A model generated the notes under the pieces. That model saw only the letters and a list, made by a program, of their open reading frames with translations. It did not search any database and was not told the DNA's origin. Below are positions 1-9,977 of a DNA stretch of 34,881 bases, in pieces. Every line of letters begins with the position of its first letter. Positions within the stretch are counted from its first letter, which is position 1. The stretch comes from Lachnospiraceae bacterium (lineage in GTDB: Bacteria; Bacillota; Clostridia; Lachnospirales; Lachnospiraceae): contig JAEEHY010000174.1 of NCBI GenBank assembly GCA_016281085.1, forward strand, positions 1-34,881, in the 5' to 3' direction. The position numbers and the translations under genes are program-made.

Positions 1-1
1 G

Positions 2-1255
2 CCGGATCTTAAGTCCGCTATGGATGACCAGGTAGGTGGTAACTACATCACCACACCTCTTTTCGGTCTGATTTCAGGCAGTCAGCCTACCAACTATGAC
101 GGCTCAACAAATATCAGCCCTAAGAGCACTGATACTTACACCCACAGCCGTGTTGTTGTAGGTCGTTCAAACGGTTGGACTGAGAGAGATTTCTCTTATG
201 ATATCGCAGGCGGTACTGATTTCATGGAAAACGTAGCAAACCAGGTTTCGGAGTACTGGAGCGAGATAGACCAGGCAACTCTTATCCATATCCTTAATGG
301 TGTGTTCAAGATGAACGATACCGCAGGTGCAGCATTCGTAGAGTCTCATACGAACGACGTATCTGAGGAGACAAACGCACAGGGCGCACTTGGTATGGTA
401 GACGCTATATCCTTCAACAACGCTATGCAGAAGGCTTGTGGCGACAACAAGAGCAAGTTCAGCCTTGCAATCATGCATTCGGTAGTTGCAACTAACCTTG
501 AAAACCTTAAGATCCTCATTTACGCTAAGTACAATGATGAGAATGGTATGGAGAGGGATGCTGCTATGGCTACACTGAACGGCAGACTGGTTCTCATTGA
601 CGACGGTATGCCGGTACAGAACGTTCCTGCAACCGCAGGTGTTTATGAGGTAGCAATCGGCGGCACTGTAGCAGCAGACGACGTTATTAACTGTGCAGGT
701 GTAACTCTTACACTTGACGCAACCAGCGGAGCTTCTAAGAACGCAGCAGCGTCAGCTCTTAAGGACGCTATTGACGCAGACGCAGTTGCAAGTGCAATCT
801 ACAGCACTGCTGTATCCGGCGCAAAGGTAACTCTTACCGAAAAGACCGGTCACTATGGCAACAAGCCTACTGTCAGCATCACTTCAACCGCAGGTACTAT
901 CGCACTTACGGTTAAGACAGAGCCTATCGAGGAAGCATACAACCTCTACACCACATATGTACTTGGCGACGGTACTATTGAGTACACAGACTGTGGCGCA
1001 AAGGTTCCTTACGAGATGGATCGTGACCCTAAGACAAACGGTGGTGAGGATATTCTTTACAGCCGTCAGAGGAAGTGCTTTGCACCTTACGGTATAAACT
1101 TCACTAAGTACTCTATGGCTTCCGCTTCACCTACAGACGCAGAGCTTGAAATAGGAGCTAACTGGGAGCTTGTCAACAACGGTCAGGCTGATAGCGCAAG
1201 AGCTTACATTGACGGTAAGGCTATCGCGATCGCAAGGATCATTTCACGCGGCTAA
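2..1255 (+). CDS. Major capsid protein (5' truncated by window edge)
   Basis: Open frame continues upstream of the listed ATG at 20 (PDLKSAMDDQVGGNYITTPLFGLISG...); size and position before connector and tail genes; sequence reminiscent of phage coat proteins. Contains an apparent inserted Ala/Thr/Val-rich domain. Confidence 0.7.
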   Translation, partial: PDLKSAMDDQVGGNYITTPLFGLISGSQPTNYDGSTNISPKSTDTYTHSRVVVGRSNGWTERDFSYDIAGGTDFMENVANQVSEYWSEIDQATLIHILNGVFKMNDTAGAAFVESHTNDVSEETNAQGALGMVDAISFNNAMQKACGDNKSKFSLAIMHSVVATNLENLKILIYAKYNDENGMERDAAMATLNGRLVLIDDGMPVQNVPATAGVYEVAIGGTVAADDVINCAGVTLTLDATSGASKNAAASALKDAIDADAVASAIYSTAVSGAKVTLTEKTGHYGNKPTVSITSTAGTIALTVKTEPIEEAYNLYTTYVLGDGTIEYTDCGAKVPYEMDRDPKTNGGEDILYSRQRKCFAPYGINFTKYSMASASPTDAELEIGANWELVNNGQADSARAYIDGKAIAIARIISRG

Positions 1256-1278
1256 TTCCCTGATGGGAGGTGTCGCAT

Positions 1279-1665
1279 ATGGATAAATACCTTACGTATG
1301 CCGAATACCAGGCTTACGGCGGTACATTATCACAGAGCGATTTTAACTTAGCAGAATTTAGGGCGCAGAAACGCATAGACTACTTAACGGACACAAGGGT
1401 AGCTGCAATGGCTGTCGTGCCGGAAGAGGTAAAGCTGTGCATAATGTCCTTAATCAAGGTGAATCAGACAGCGGGTGTGGATGCAATAGCAGACAACCCG
1501 CTGCTTTCATCTTTTAATAATGATGGTTATTCAGAGAGTTATGGAAGCGCGTCAGAACAGATATCTGTCCTTGACAAAAAGATGAATGCGACCATAACTG
1601 AAATGCTCTATGGTGTCATGGATGACAATGATGTACCGTTACTCTACAGAGGATTGGACGTATGA
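1279..1665 (+). CDS. Head-tail connector-like protein
   Basis: ORF 1270-1665; SD GGGAGG at 1265-1270 favours ATG at 1279; position directly after capsid; MDKYLTYAEYQAYGG... resembles gp6-type connector proteins. Confidence 0.6.
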   Translation: MDKYLTYAEYQAYGGTLSQSDFNLAEFRAQKRIDYLTDTRVAAMAVVPEEVKLCIMSLIKVNQTAGVDAIADNPLLSSFNNDGYSESYGSASEQISVLDKKMNATITEMLYGVMDDNDVPLLYRGLDV

Positions 1666-2078
1666 AATTATGTGATGAGACTATAACAGTATTCAATAAG
1701 CAATGGGATAGTAACACCGGATATGACGTTTACTATCCGACTGTTATAAAAGGTGTGTCATGGTTCAGCGAGATAACATCCAACGTAGAAGAAACTGGTT
1801 TGCTGGCAGCAAATAAATTTACAATCCGTATCCCCACGGACGCGGATTTTTCCGGGAAGAGTTACGTAACACCAAAAGCGTATGAGAGTAGTGACCACAC
1901 AAAGGCATTCACGCTTGGCAATGGAGATATCATTGTTAAGGGCGCGGTTGTACCGCAGGCGGGGCAGAGCTTAAAACCCTCGGATCTACAAGAGGCTTAC
2001 GGCGAAATAGTAACAATCCTGGGCGTAACGGATGACCGCAGAGGACGGTCCCCGCACTGGAAGGTGGTTGGTAAGTAA
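1662..2078 (+). CDS. Phage head closure/minor structural protein
   Basis: 138 aa ORF in tight synteny between connector and minor capsid genes. Confidence 0.5.
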   Translation: MKLCDETITVFNKQWDSNTGYDVYYPTVIKGVSWFSEITSNVEETGLLAANKFTIRIPTDADFSGKSYVTPKAYESSDHTKAFTLGNGDIIVKGAVVPQAGQSLKPSDLQEAYGEIVTILGVTDDRRGRSPHWKVVGK

Positions 2079-2542
2079 TGCGCTTAACAGTCGAAATGCA
2101 GGATTTCATACCCGCACACTCTAAGGAAGCTATAATGGCTGAGTTCGGATTACAGGAAGGTGGAAGAGTACAGCAGGCGATAGATGAAGCAGTGATAGAC
2201 TACTGCTTACCATATTGCCCTATGGAAACAGGCACGCTTGCAAAATCGGCTTATGCGGCTACACGGGTCGGATCAGGAGTCGTGGAGTATGCAGGACCTT
2301 ACGCGCATTATATGTACTATGGCAACGTTTACGGTCCCAACATCCCGATAAAGGATGAGGAAGGAAACGTTGAGGGATTCTTTTCAAAGAAGGGTGTAAC
2401 TAAGCAGCCTACAGGGAATAAGATAAAGTACAAGACCACGTACAATCCGCTTGCCGGTTCATTCTGGTTTGAACGTATGAAAGCAGACCATATGAATGAT
2501 ATCTTAGCACTGGCAAGAAGAGTGGCAAGAGGGAGAGGGTAG
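2078..2542 (+). CDS. Minor capsid / HK97 gp10-like protein
   Basis: CPMETGTLAKSAYA...YAGPYAHYMYYGNVYGPN pattern typical of phage minor capsid proteins; synteny. Confidence 0.6.
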   Translation: MRLTVEMQDFIPAHSKEAIMAEFGLQEGGRVQQAIDEAVIDYCLPYCPMETGTLAKSAYAATRVGSGVVEYAGPYAHYMYYGNVYGPNIPIKDEEGNVEGFFSKKGVTKQPTGNKIKYKTTYNPLAGSFWFERMKADHMNDILALARRVARGRG

Positions 2543-2544
2543 AT

Positions 2545-2985
2545 ATGGCAACGGTGAACAACATTGAGCAGTTAAGGATATGGTTCAGGACGTGCACAGA
2601 CATTGTTGCAAAAAATCGTTTTGGCGTTAACCATATTTCTGAAAAAGCGGTTGAGTATGCTATCTATTCAAGCCCGTCAACACTTAACTATCGTGAGAAC
2701 GTGCTGGGTGAAAGAGTCCTTACGGATATTCAAACAGAAAACTATATTTTCGCATCCAAAGAAAACTATGGAGCTGACGTTGAACAAAATCTTTCGGTGC
2801 TTGGGTGGTATCAGGACATTATTACTTGGATCATCCAGCAAAACAACACCGGGAATTTTCCGACAATGGAGAATGGCAAAGTACTTTCTATCCTGCCCAC
2901 GCTTACAGCATATCCGGCAGAGGTCGGCAGCTCAATCGCTAAATATCAGATCCAAATTGCGGTGCGATACAGAATAAATCAATAG
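2545..2985 (+). CDS. Minor capsid / tail terminator-like protein
   Basis: 146 aa ORF immediately upstream of major tail genes. Confidence 0.5.
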   Translation: MATVNNIEQLRIWFRTCTDIVAKNRFGVNHISEKAVEYAIYSSPSTLNYRENVLGERVLTDIQTENYIFASKENYGADVEQNLSVLGWYQDIITWIIQQNNTGNFPTMENGKVLSILPTLTAYPAEVGSSIAKYQIQIAVRYRINQ

Positions 2986-3002
2986 TAGGAGGATAAAAGG
3001 TT

Positions 3003-3482
3003 ATGGCGAAACTTGATCGTAACAGATTGATGTTTTTTGCATCCTTCAACGGGACCAACTGGGAAGTTCTTGGACGTGATAATGATGATCTGTCTAAGGC
3101 ACTTAACCCGGATACGGAAACGTCGAAGAACGTGCTGGGTGAGTCAACCTTTAAGCATTCTGGCTATGAGCCTGAAATAGAGGTTGATCCCTACTACGCA
3201 GACCCGTCATCCGCACTGTATGAAAAGCTGATTGCTGCTGCTATGCAGGAAAAGTACGGTGATGATGATATCAAGGGTTATTTTGTAGAAGTTATCTTCT
3301 CAACCGTTAACGGCGATACCATGAGCGGCACGGGTTATAAGCGCGACGCTTATATTGTACCGCAGTCAACCGGTGGTGATACCGCAGGTCTGGGTATTCC
3401 TTTTACCATTAACCCTGTCGGATCACAGACAACGGTATCCGTTTCATACACTAAGTCAACCAGGGCAGTGACTATAACCTAA
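3003..3482 (+). CDS. Major tail protein, copy 1
   Basis: Followed by a close paralogue (3496-4137); SD AGGAGG upstream; position upstream of tail chaperone and tape measure. Confidence 0.7.
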   Translation: MAKLDRNRLMFFASFNGTNWEVLGRDNDDLSKALNPDTETSKNVLGESTFKHSGYEPEIEVDPYYADPSSALYEKLIAAAMQEKYGDDDIKGYFVEVIFSTVNGDTMSGTGYKRDAYIVPQSTGGDTAGLGIPFTINPVGSQTTVSVSYTKSTRAVTIT

Positions 3483-3495
3483 GGAGGTGTAAAAG

Positions 3496-4137
3496 ATGGC
3501 TAAATTAGATCGTAACAGACTTATGTTCTTTGCTTCCTTTGATAGTTCAAACTGGGAGGCTTTAGGACGTGACAATGATGATCTGTCAAAGGCACTCAAT
3601 CCTGATACTGAAACCAGTAAGAATGTGCTTGGAGAGTCAACCTTTAAGCATTCGGGATATGAGTCAGAGGTTGAGACAGATCCTTACTACGCAGATCCGT
3701 CATCTCCGCTTTATGAGAAGCTGGCGGCTGCTGCTATGCAGGAAAAATACGGTGACACAGATATTCTTGGATACTTCCTTGAAGTTATCTTTGATACCGT
3801 CAATGCATCCGCAGGCACTATGAGTGGTACAGGATATATGCGTCAGGCATACATTGTACCGCAGTCAACCGGTGGTGATACCGCAGGTCTGGGCATACCG
3901 TTCACGGTTAACCCCGTAGGCGCGCAGACGCAGAAAAGCGTTGTTTACACGAAGGCTACACGGGCTGTGAGTGTATCCGCAGCAGCAACATACACCTACA
4001 GCGCAGTTACGCCTGAGAGTGGCGACAATCCTGCAAGCGAGGGATGGTATGAGAAGTACGGCACAGGTACATACATGAGCACGACTGATACAACTTGCGT
4101 AACAGGTAAGACCTATTACGAGCGCAGTTCGGGCTGA
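3496..4137 (+). CDS. Major tail protein, copy 2 with C-terminal extension
   Basis: Shares most of its length with the 3003-3482 product (MAKLDRNRLMFFASF...GLGIPFT.NPVG); extra C-terminal segment TYTYSAVTPESGDNPASEGWYEKYG...YYERSSG. Confidence 0.7.
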   Translation: MAKLDRNRLMFFASFDSSNWEALGRDNDDLSKALNPDTETSKNVLGESTFKHSGYESEVETDPYYADPSSPLYEKLAAAAMQEKYGDTDILGYFLEVIFDTVNASAGTMSGTGYMRQAYIVPQSTGGDTAGLGIPFTVNPVGAQTQKSVVYTKATRAVSVSAAATYTYSAVTPESGDNPASEGWYEKYGTGTYMSTTDTTCVTGKTYYERSSG

Positions 4138-4152
4138 CACGCACAATGATAT

Positions 4153-4190
4153 AGAGCTGGCATCTGTAAAGGTGTCAGCTCTTTTGTTTT
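4153..4190 (+). terminator. Intrinsic terminator after the major tail genes
   Basis: agagctggca (4153-4162) pairs with tgtcagctct (4173-4182), one G.U, followed by tttgtttt. Confidence 0.7.
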
Positions 4191-4205
4191 AGGAGGAAAA
4201 AGGAA

Positions 4206-4757
4206 ATGGCAGAGTTATCTAAGATAGTAAATATTGATGGCAGCATTAAGGGAGTAGTGGACGACGGTACCAGAGCGATACCGATTGAGAATAAGTTTGG
4301 CAAGCCTATATGCACTATATATGTGCGTCCGGGCGACTTCTCAATAATTGACCGGTACAACGACGTTATCAGAGCATTGCCGGATATCGTTGAACCGCTT
4401 AAGCAGTTAAGTATTGAGAATGACGGTACAGCAAAGCTGGATGATGAATGGAAGGTTATCAAGCAGGTAGAGGTTGAGCTGTATAAGCAGATAAATTATC
4501 TGTTTGATATGGAGGAAGCAGAGAAGATCTTTGAGAAGCGTAATCCCTTTTCATCCGTTAACGGTGTATTTTTCTGTGAAACAATTATATCCCTGATAGG
4601 CGATATCATTTCAGAGAACGTTGTAAAAGAGGCTGAAAAGGTACAGATAAGGACAGAGAAGTATCTTGATGATCTTCCACAGCAGCCTACAGCGGAGGTA
4701 ACAGATAATGCTGGGACTATTACCAACTTCCCTACAGGTGGCGGGGAAGCAATATAA
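4206..4757 (+). CDS. Tail assembly chaperone-like protein
   Basis: 183 aa ORF between major tail and Gp15-like/tape-measure genes; 50-nt overlap with the next ORF. Confidence 0.55.
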   Translation: MAELSKIVNIDGSIKGVVDDGTRAIPIENKFGKPICTIYVRPGDFSIIDRYNDVIRALPDIVEPLKQLSIENDGTAKLDDEWKVIKQVEVELYKQINYLFDMEEAEKIFEKRNPFSSVNGVFFCETIISLIGDIISENVVKEAEKVQIRTEKYLDDLPQQPTAEVTDNAGTITNFPTGGGEAI

Positions 4758-5304
4758 CATACAGACCGATTATCGGAACGTTTTAAGGATCATAACGGCG
4801 TATACAGATAAAGAGCTGACGGACAGCGAAAAGGTTTATATCTGTATGCGCCGTTTATACGGTGAAGATTTTTTTAAAATCCCGTCTGACGATTATGAGG
4901 AAGCAATCAAACAGGCAAACCTTTTTATCGAAAACGGGGAACACGAGGACAGGCCAAGTCCGCGGGTTATAAATTGGGAAAAAGATGAAATGCTTTTATT
5001 TCCGGCTATCAATAAGATAGCGGGAACAGAGGTAAGAGCACTTCAATATATGCATTGGTGGACTTTCCTGGGCTGCTTCCAGAACATAGATCCCGAAAGT
5101 ACGTGGGGCTATATCCTTACCTTACGTCAGAAACGGGCGCGCGGTAAGAAATTCGAGAAACATGAAAAAGAGTTCTGGAACAATAACAGGCTATTATGTT
5201 CTGTTGACCCGCCTAAGACCGTGAAACGCGGCAAGGACAGGTTAGACAGTATATTTGATGATATTTTGGAAGAACAAAGGGGAGGAGGTAGCGAAGATGG
5301 CTGA
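4708..5304 (+). CDS. Bacteriophage Gp15-like tail assembly protein
   Basis: MLGLLPTSLQVAGKQYNIQTDYRNVLRI... resembles Gp15 family; directly before tape measure; SD GGAGGT at 4694-4699. Confidence 0.6.
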   Translation: MLGLLPTSLQVAGKQYNIQTDYRNVLRIITAYTDKELTDSEKVYICMRRLYGEDFFKIPSDDYEEAIKQANLFIENGEHEDRPSPRVINWEKDEMLLFPAINKIAGTEVRALQYMHWWTFLGCFQNIDPESTWGYILTLRQKRARGKKFEKHEKEFWNNNRLLCSVDPPKTVKRGKDRLDSIFDDILEEQRGGGSEDG

Positions 5305-8300
5305 CAGTTATGACGGTTCTTTGCGGTTTAATACTGAGCTTGATAACAGCGGTTTTGAACAGGGATCTGATAAGCTGCTTCAAGCCATTAAAAGCCTCCA
5401 GCAGTCCGTTGAGAATATAGGACAGAATATGTCCGCAGGCTTAAACAGCGTCACACAATCCTTACAGAATTTATCCAATAATGCTGTAAGTGCAAATCAG
5501 GCAGTGTCACAGTCCGGTCAGGAAGCTGTGACCACAAATCAGCAGATAGCGCAGAGTGCAAATGCGGCGGCAGAGGCTACACAGCGTATGAGCACGGCTC
5601 CGCGCAACGTCAACACAGAATACAGCAGCATAGAGCGCACTATAATTTCACTCGGAGATCAGCTTACACGACTGGGCACACAGGCACGTATAGGCTTCAA
5701 TTCGGAGGGGCAGGTATTAAGGTTCAATGATAGCGTCGGCATAGTTGCACGCAGAGTACAGGAATTGCGTGACAGGCTTGCGGCACTTGCAGAGGTAAGA
5801 ACCCCAACCGAAGAGTTTACCACTTATCAGGAAATAGTTAACGAGGCGCAGCAGTCATTAGAAGATTTGATTGCAGCGCGTAACAGACTTAGCGAGGCGG
5901 GTATAGGTGATGAAAGTGAAACTTTTAGAGGGATAGTGCAGGCTATAGAACAGGCCACACAGAGGCTTAACGACTTCCAGGGACGTATACAGGAATTAGA
6001 AGCGACCGGACGTGCTTTCACACTCGGATCTGATACGGCTGAATATCAGAATATTGCCGGACAGTTAGCTGCCCTTGAACCGCGTTTAGGTGCAGTGATA
6101 AGTGCAGGCCAGAGAGCGGCACACGCTTTCAATGGTATTACATCCGCGCTGGGCAGAATGGGAAGAGCTATGGGCAACGCAGTTGTTCATGCATTCACGG
6201 CAACCGTTCAGAGACTCGGAGCGGGCTTACGTGCAATAGGCGGAGCGGCGCGCAGAGCGGTCGCAGGACTCTTTAATTTTAACAGGGCTACAGGAAATGG
6301 CATCAACCCCATTAACGGCCTTATTCGAGGTCTGACGAGCTTCAGGACATTGTTAGCGCAGAGAGTTAAGAACGCAATTATGTCGGAAGTTTACAAGAGC
6401 TTCCAGGAAGGTATACAGAAATTTGCTGAATACTCATCTGCTTTCAATCAGGCAATGTCTAACATAAAGAATACAGGCGCACAGATAGGCGCGCAGGTGG
6501 CTTCCCTTGTGGCGGGTATTATCACAGCAGTTGAGCCGGTGCTTACACGTATCCTGTCGCTTATCAATTCAGTTATTACAGCCTTAAGTGCTTTGTTTGC
6601 GAAGCTGGGCGGCAAGAGTACAGTTGCGGTTGCAACTAAGGGTACACAGTCTTATGCTGACAGCCTTAAAAGTGCAGCAGGCGGCGCAGGCAAGGCGGCA
6701 AAGGAACAGAAAAAGTTTAATGCGGAGCTGTACGGATGGGATGAGCTTACCCGTCAAAATAAGCAGGAAGATTCGTCCGGTGGCGGGGGAGGCGGCGCAG
6801 GTGCTTCCGGTCCCTCATGGACAGAGGTGCCTGTTAAGGATCTATGGCCGGATGATATTGACTGGTTTCAGAAAGGCTTTGAGTGGGCAGAGAAATTTGC
6901 TGACGCGCTTGATTCTATCCCGTGGGATTCCATTCAGGAAGGTGCAAGAAAAGCCGGTACAGCTATTGCACAGTTCCTTAACGGCGTGTTCGCAAACCTT
7001 CACCTTGCGCGCAGTTTGGGTACCACCATAGCGCAGGCATTCAATACGGCGTTTGATTTTGCCCTTGCATTCCTTAAGGAATTTAACTTTGCGCAGTTTG
7101 GTGTTTGGGCGGGTACGTTGTGGAATGCGTTTGTAGAAGCATTTGACTTTGCTGACGTGAGGGAAACGATCAAACTTGCGGGCAACGGTCTTATTACAGC
7201 CCTTGCAAACTTCTTTGAAACGATAGAGAGAACGTGCAGTACGTTAGGCGCAGGGTTAGCAGAGATCTTTAACGGGATCTTTGCTGATATCGACTTACAA
7301 TCACTGGCGTATGCGTTTATGTTAGGGCTACACGACCTTAACGTTGCTATCCAGGCATTCATTGACGGTGTTGAGTGGGATAAGATAGCTGCAAATATAG
7401 AGTCCGGTCTGAATACTCTTATCAAGGGTATGGTATTCAACAAAGACGGTGAGCTTGTAAACGTATGGGCAGAAAACGGCAAAGTCGTTGGTGAGCTTAT
7501 AGGTAAGTTTGTAAGCCTTGTCTATGATATCGTGACCGGCTTGGAGTGGGAAACACTTGGATCTAATCTTGCAGCGTGGTTATCCAATGCTATAAAGGGC
7601 ATAGACCTTACTAAGCTATTCGGGATATTCGTGCAGGCATTCAACGGCCTTGTGAAGCTGGTAGGCGGTTTTGTGCGAGGTATGGACTGGGTAGATCTCG
7701 GCAAGAACCTCGGAGAGAGCCTGCTTAATGCTATCAAGATGATAGATTGGGCTAATTTTGGTAAGACTGTAAGTGATCTGCTGATAGGTGCGCTTGCACT
7801 GCTTACCGGATTTGTTTCCGGTATAGACTGGAGTGAATTAAGCAGTACACTTATCGAAGGTTTGGGGGATATGATCGCCAATATTGACTGGATAGGACTT
7901 ATGGCTCAATTAGGTGCATGCTTAGTATCCCTTATAGGTGGAGCTGTTGATCTGCTTATAGGTGTTTGGGAAGGAGAAGCAAATTTACTTGCTGAGTTTT
8001 TTGAGAGTATTGGATTAGACGGTATAGCGGGATTATTCAAAGGTATCAGCGATGCTTTAGCGGGTATAAGTACCTGGCTGAAAGAGCATATAGTAGATCC
8101 GGTTGTTAACGGAGTGAAGGAAATGCTCGGGATTAACAGCCCGTCTACAGTCTTTGCGGAAATAGGTGGTAATCTTATTGCCGGACTTTTGCAGGGTATC
8201 AGCGAGGCTTGGCATACCATAACCGACTTCTTTAGTGAGGTGCTTGGAACACTATTCCAGACTATATCGGATAAGTGGGAAGAGATCAAAACAACTACGC

Positions 8301-9574
8301 TTGAAACCTATACCCAAATAAAAGATACCATAATGGAAAAATGGGAAGAGATAAAAGCTATTGTCTCGGAAAAGGTTGAGGGCATAAAAGCCGACCTTGC
8401 GGAAAAATGGGAGACTATTAAAGCCGATCTGTCCGAAAAGGTTGAGACAATAAAAGCGGAAATCACTCAGAAATGGGAGGAGATCAAAACCACAGTTGCT
8501 ACCACGGTGGAGAACATTAAAACTGATACGATTCAGAAATGGGAGAACATCAAACAAACGGTATCGGCAACGGTGGAAAATCTCAAACAGGATATTCAGA
8601 ATAAGTGGAACGACGTAAAACAGAACGTCAGCACAACCGCAAACGATATTAAGCAGACTGTAACGGAGAAATGGAATGAGGCGAAGCAGAATGCTTCTAC
8701 AGCCATAAACAATATCAAAAGTACTGCTGAAACCAATTTCAACAACATAAAAACATCCGTTTCAAATTCGCTTGATACAATGAAGCAGAATGCACTTACA
8801 AACTGGGAAACAATGCAGTCAACCGCTTCAACTCAGTTTGAGAATATCAGGGCAACCGTGCAGAGCAAGATGGAAGAGGCAGAGAGCTTCCTTAAAAATC
8901 TTAACTGGTCAACCATTGGTACGGACCTCATTGAAGGATTTTTTGAGGGTGTTAAAGAAAAATGGGATCACGTTAAGGAATGGGTAAGCGACGCAGCAGA
9001 GAGCCTTACCCGGACAGTCAAGGACGCGTTTGATATCAATTCACCTTCTAAGGTATGGATGCAGATAGGTACTTATCTGGATGAAGGTCTTGCAGACGGT
9101 TTACAGGGTGGTGAAAGATCCCTGCTGAATGCCGCAAGCGGTATTGCAACAAGCCTTAATCAGCGTATGCAGGGTGCGGAAATGGATATATCCACGGACG
9201 CAGACTTAGAGAGGCTTGACGTTATTATGGATAAGCTGTCCGGCATAGCGTCGATCATAGATCATATCGCAGAGGCACTTGCGGCTATGGGTGGTCTTGA
9301 GATCCCGCAGATAGCAGTAGGACAGGTGGTACCGCCTAAGACAAGAGTAGGCGCGCCGGGAACAATGCCGGAGGAGAGCTACACGGTGCAGGATGAGGCA
9401 ACGAGTGAGCTTGTGCAGCTTGTGAGAAATATCCGCGACTTCTTATCATCTAACAGTGGTGGTAGACCTATCAACCTGACAGCGACCGTGAATGGGCGTG
9501 TATTATTCCAGACGGTTGTTGATGAGAATAACAGAGCTATAAACAGAACGGGCGCAAGTCCGATAAGGGTATAA
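5297..9574 (+). CDS. Tail tape measure protein
   Basis: Largest ORF (track start 5255; SD GGAGGAGGT favours ATG 5297); Gln-rich helical N-terminus, hydrophobic middle, long coiled-coil-like WEEIK repeats. Confidence 0.9.
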   Translation: MADSYDGSLRFNTELDNSGFEQGSDKLLQAIKSLQQSVENIGQNMSAGLNSVTQSLQNLSNNAVSANQAVSQSGQEAVTTNQQIAQSANAAAEATQRMSTAPRNVNTEYSSIERTIISLGDQLTRLGTQARIGFNSEGQVLRFNDSVGIVARRVQELRDRLAALAEVRTPTEEFTTYQEIVNEAQQSLEDLIAARNRLSEAGIGDESETFRGIVQAIEQATQRLNDFQGRIQELEATGRAFTLGSDTAEYQNIAGQLAALEPRLGAVISAGQRAAHAFNGITSALGRMGRAMGNAVVHAFTATVQRLGAGLRAIGGAARRAVAGLFNFNRATGNGINPINGLIRGLTSFRTLLAQRVKNAIMSEVYKSFQEGIQKFAEYSSAFNQAMSNIKNTGAQIGAQVASLVAGIITAVEPVLTRILSLINSVITALSALFAKLGGKSTVAVATKGTQSYADSLKSAAGGAGKAAKEQKKFNAELYGWDELTRQNKQEDSSGGGGGGAGASGPSWTEVPVKDLWPDDIDWFQKGFEWAEKFADALDSIPWDSIQEGARKAGTAIAQFLNGVFANLHLARSLGTTIAQAFNTAFDFALAFLKEFNFAQFGVWAGTLWNAFVEAFDFADVRETIKLAGNGLITALANFFETIERTCSTLGAGLAEIFNGIFADIDLQSLAYAFMLGLHDLNVAIQAFIDGVEWDKIAANIESGLNTLIKGMVFNKDGELVNVWAENGKVVGELIGKFVSLVYDIVTGLEWETLGSNLAAWLSNAIKGIDLTKLFGIFVQAFNGLVKLVGGFVRGMDWVDLGKNLGESLLNAIKMIDWANFGKTVSDLLIGALALLTGFVSGIDWSELSSTLIEGLGDMIANIDWIGLMAQLGACLVSLIGGAVDLLIGVWEGEANLLAEFFESIGLDGIAGLFKGISDALAGISTWLKEHIVDPVVNGVKEMLGINSPSTVFAEIGGNLIAGLLQGISEAWHTITDFFSEVLGTLFQTISDKWEEIKTTTLETYTQIKDTIMEKWEEIKAIVSEKVEGIKADLAEKWETIKADLSEKVETIKAEITQKWEEIKTTVATTVENIKTDTIQKWENIKQTVSATVENLKQDIQNKWNDVKQNVSTTANDIKQTVTEKWNEAKQNASTAINNIKSTAETNFNNIKTSVSNSLDTMKQNALTNWETMQSTASTQFENIRATVQSKMEEAESFLKNLNWSTIGTDLIEGFFEGVKEKWDHVKEWVSDAAESLTRTVKDAFDINSPSKVWMQIGTYLDEGLADGLQGGERSLLNAASGIATSLNQRMQGAEMDISTDADLERLDVIMDKLSGIASIIDHIAEALAAMGGLEIPQIAVGQVVPPKTRVGAPGTMPEESYTVQDEATSELVQLVRNIRDFLSSNSGGRPINLTATVNGRVLFQTVVDENNRAINRTGASPIRV

Positions 9575-9577
9575 GCT

Positions 9578-9967
9578 ATGGGATATGCGAAACTTGATAC
9601 AAATGGATACTGGGCCGTAGACGGCACGCCTATTTACGTGCCGTCGGAGGGCGGCGTACAGATTGACCATGATAACATTGTAGGTCCCGATTCCGGTCGA
9701 GTAGAGAGCGGCAAGATGCGTATTGACTGGGTACGTACAGATGTAAGGAAAGTATCACTTACCTATGATTATCTTACGGGTGCAGAGGTCGAGTATATGC
9801 GTAATCTTATGCAAGGCAAGGTATTCCAGTTCACCTACTATGACAACGGGGTACAGACTATGGAAGGGTATTGTGGCAAGAATACCTATTCTCAGGAAAA
9901 TCTGTCGCTGTACTCTACAGAGGGCGGGCTGTATAAGGGCTTTAAGATAAACGTGGAAGAGATGTAG
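9578..9967 (+). CDS. Distal tail / tail accessory protein
   Basis: 129 aa ORF directly downstream of tape measure. Confidence 0.5.
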   Translation: MGYAKLDTNGYWAVDGTPIYVPSEGGVQIDHDNIVGPDSGRVESGKMRIDWVRTDVRKVSLTYDYLTGAEVEYMRNLMQGKVFQFTYYDNGVQTMEGYCGKNTYSQENLSLYSTEGGLYKGFKINVEEM

Positions 9968-9977
9968 GAGCGCGTGT

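Noticed and set aside
4700-4757. Possible programmed frameshift joining the tail chaperone and Gp15-like ORFs
   Set aside because: The downstream frame would need a +1 shift, no convincing slippery site was seen, and the second ORF has its own ATG with a GGAGGT SD.
8252-8557. Antisense ORF (101 aa, Phe/Leu-rich) opposite the tape measure repeats
   Set aside because: Compositional shadow of the repetitive coding strand; no SD or independent context. The same applies to other minus-strand ORFs over the structural genes.
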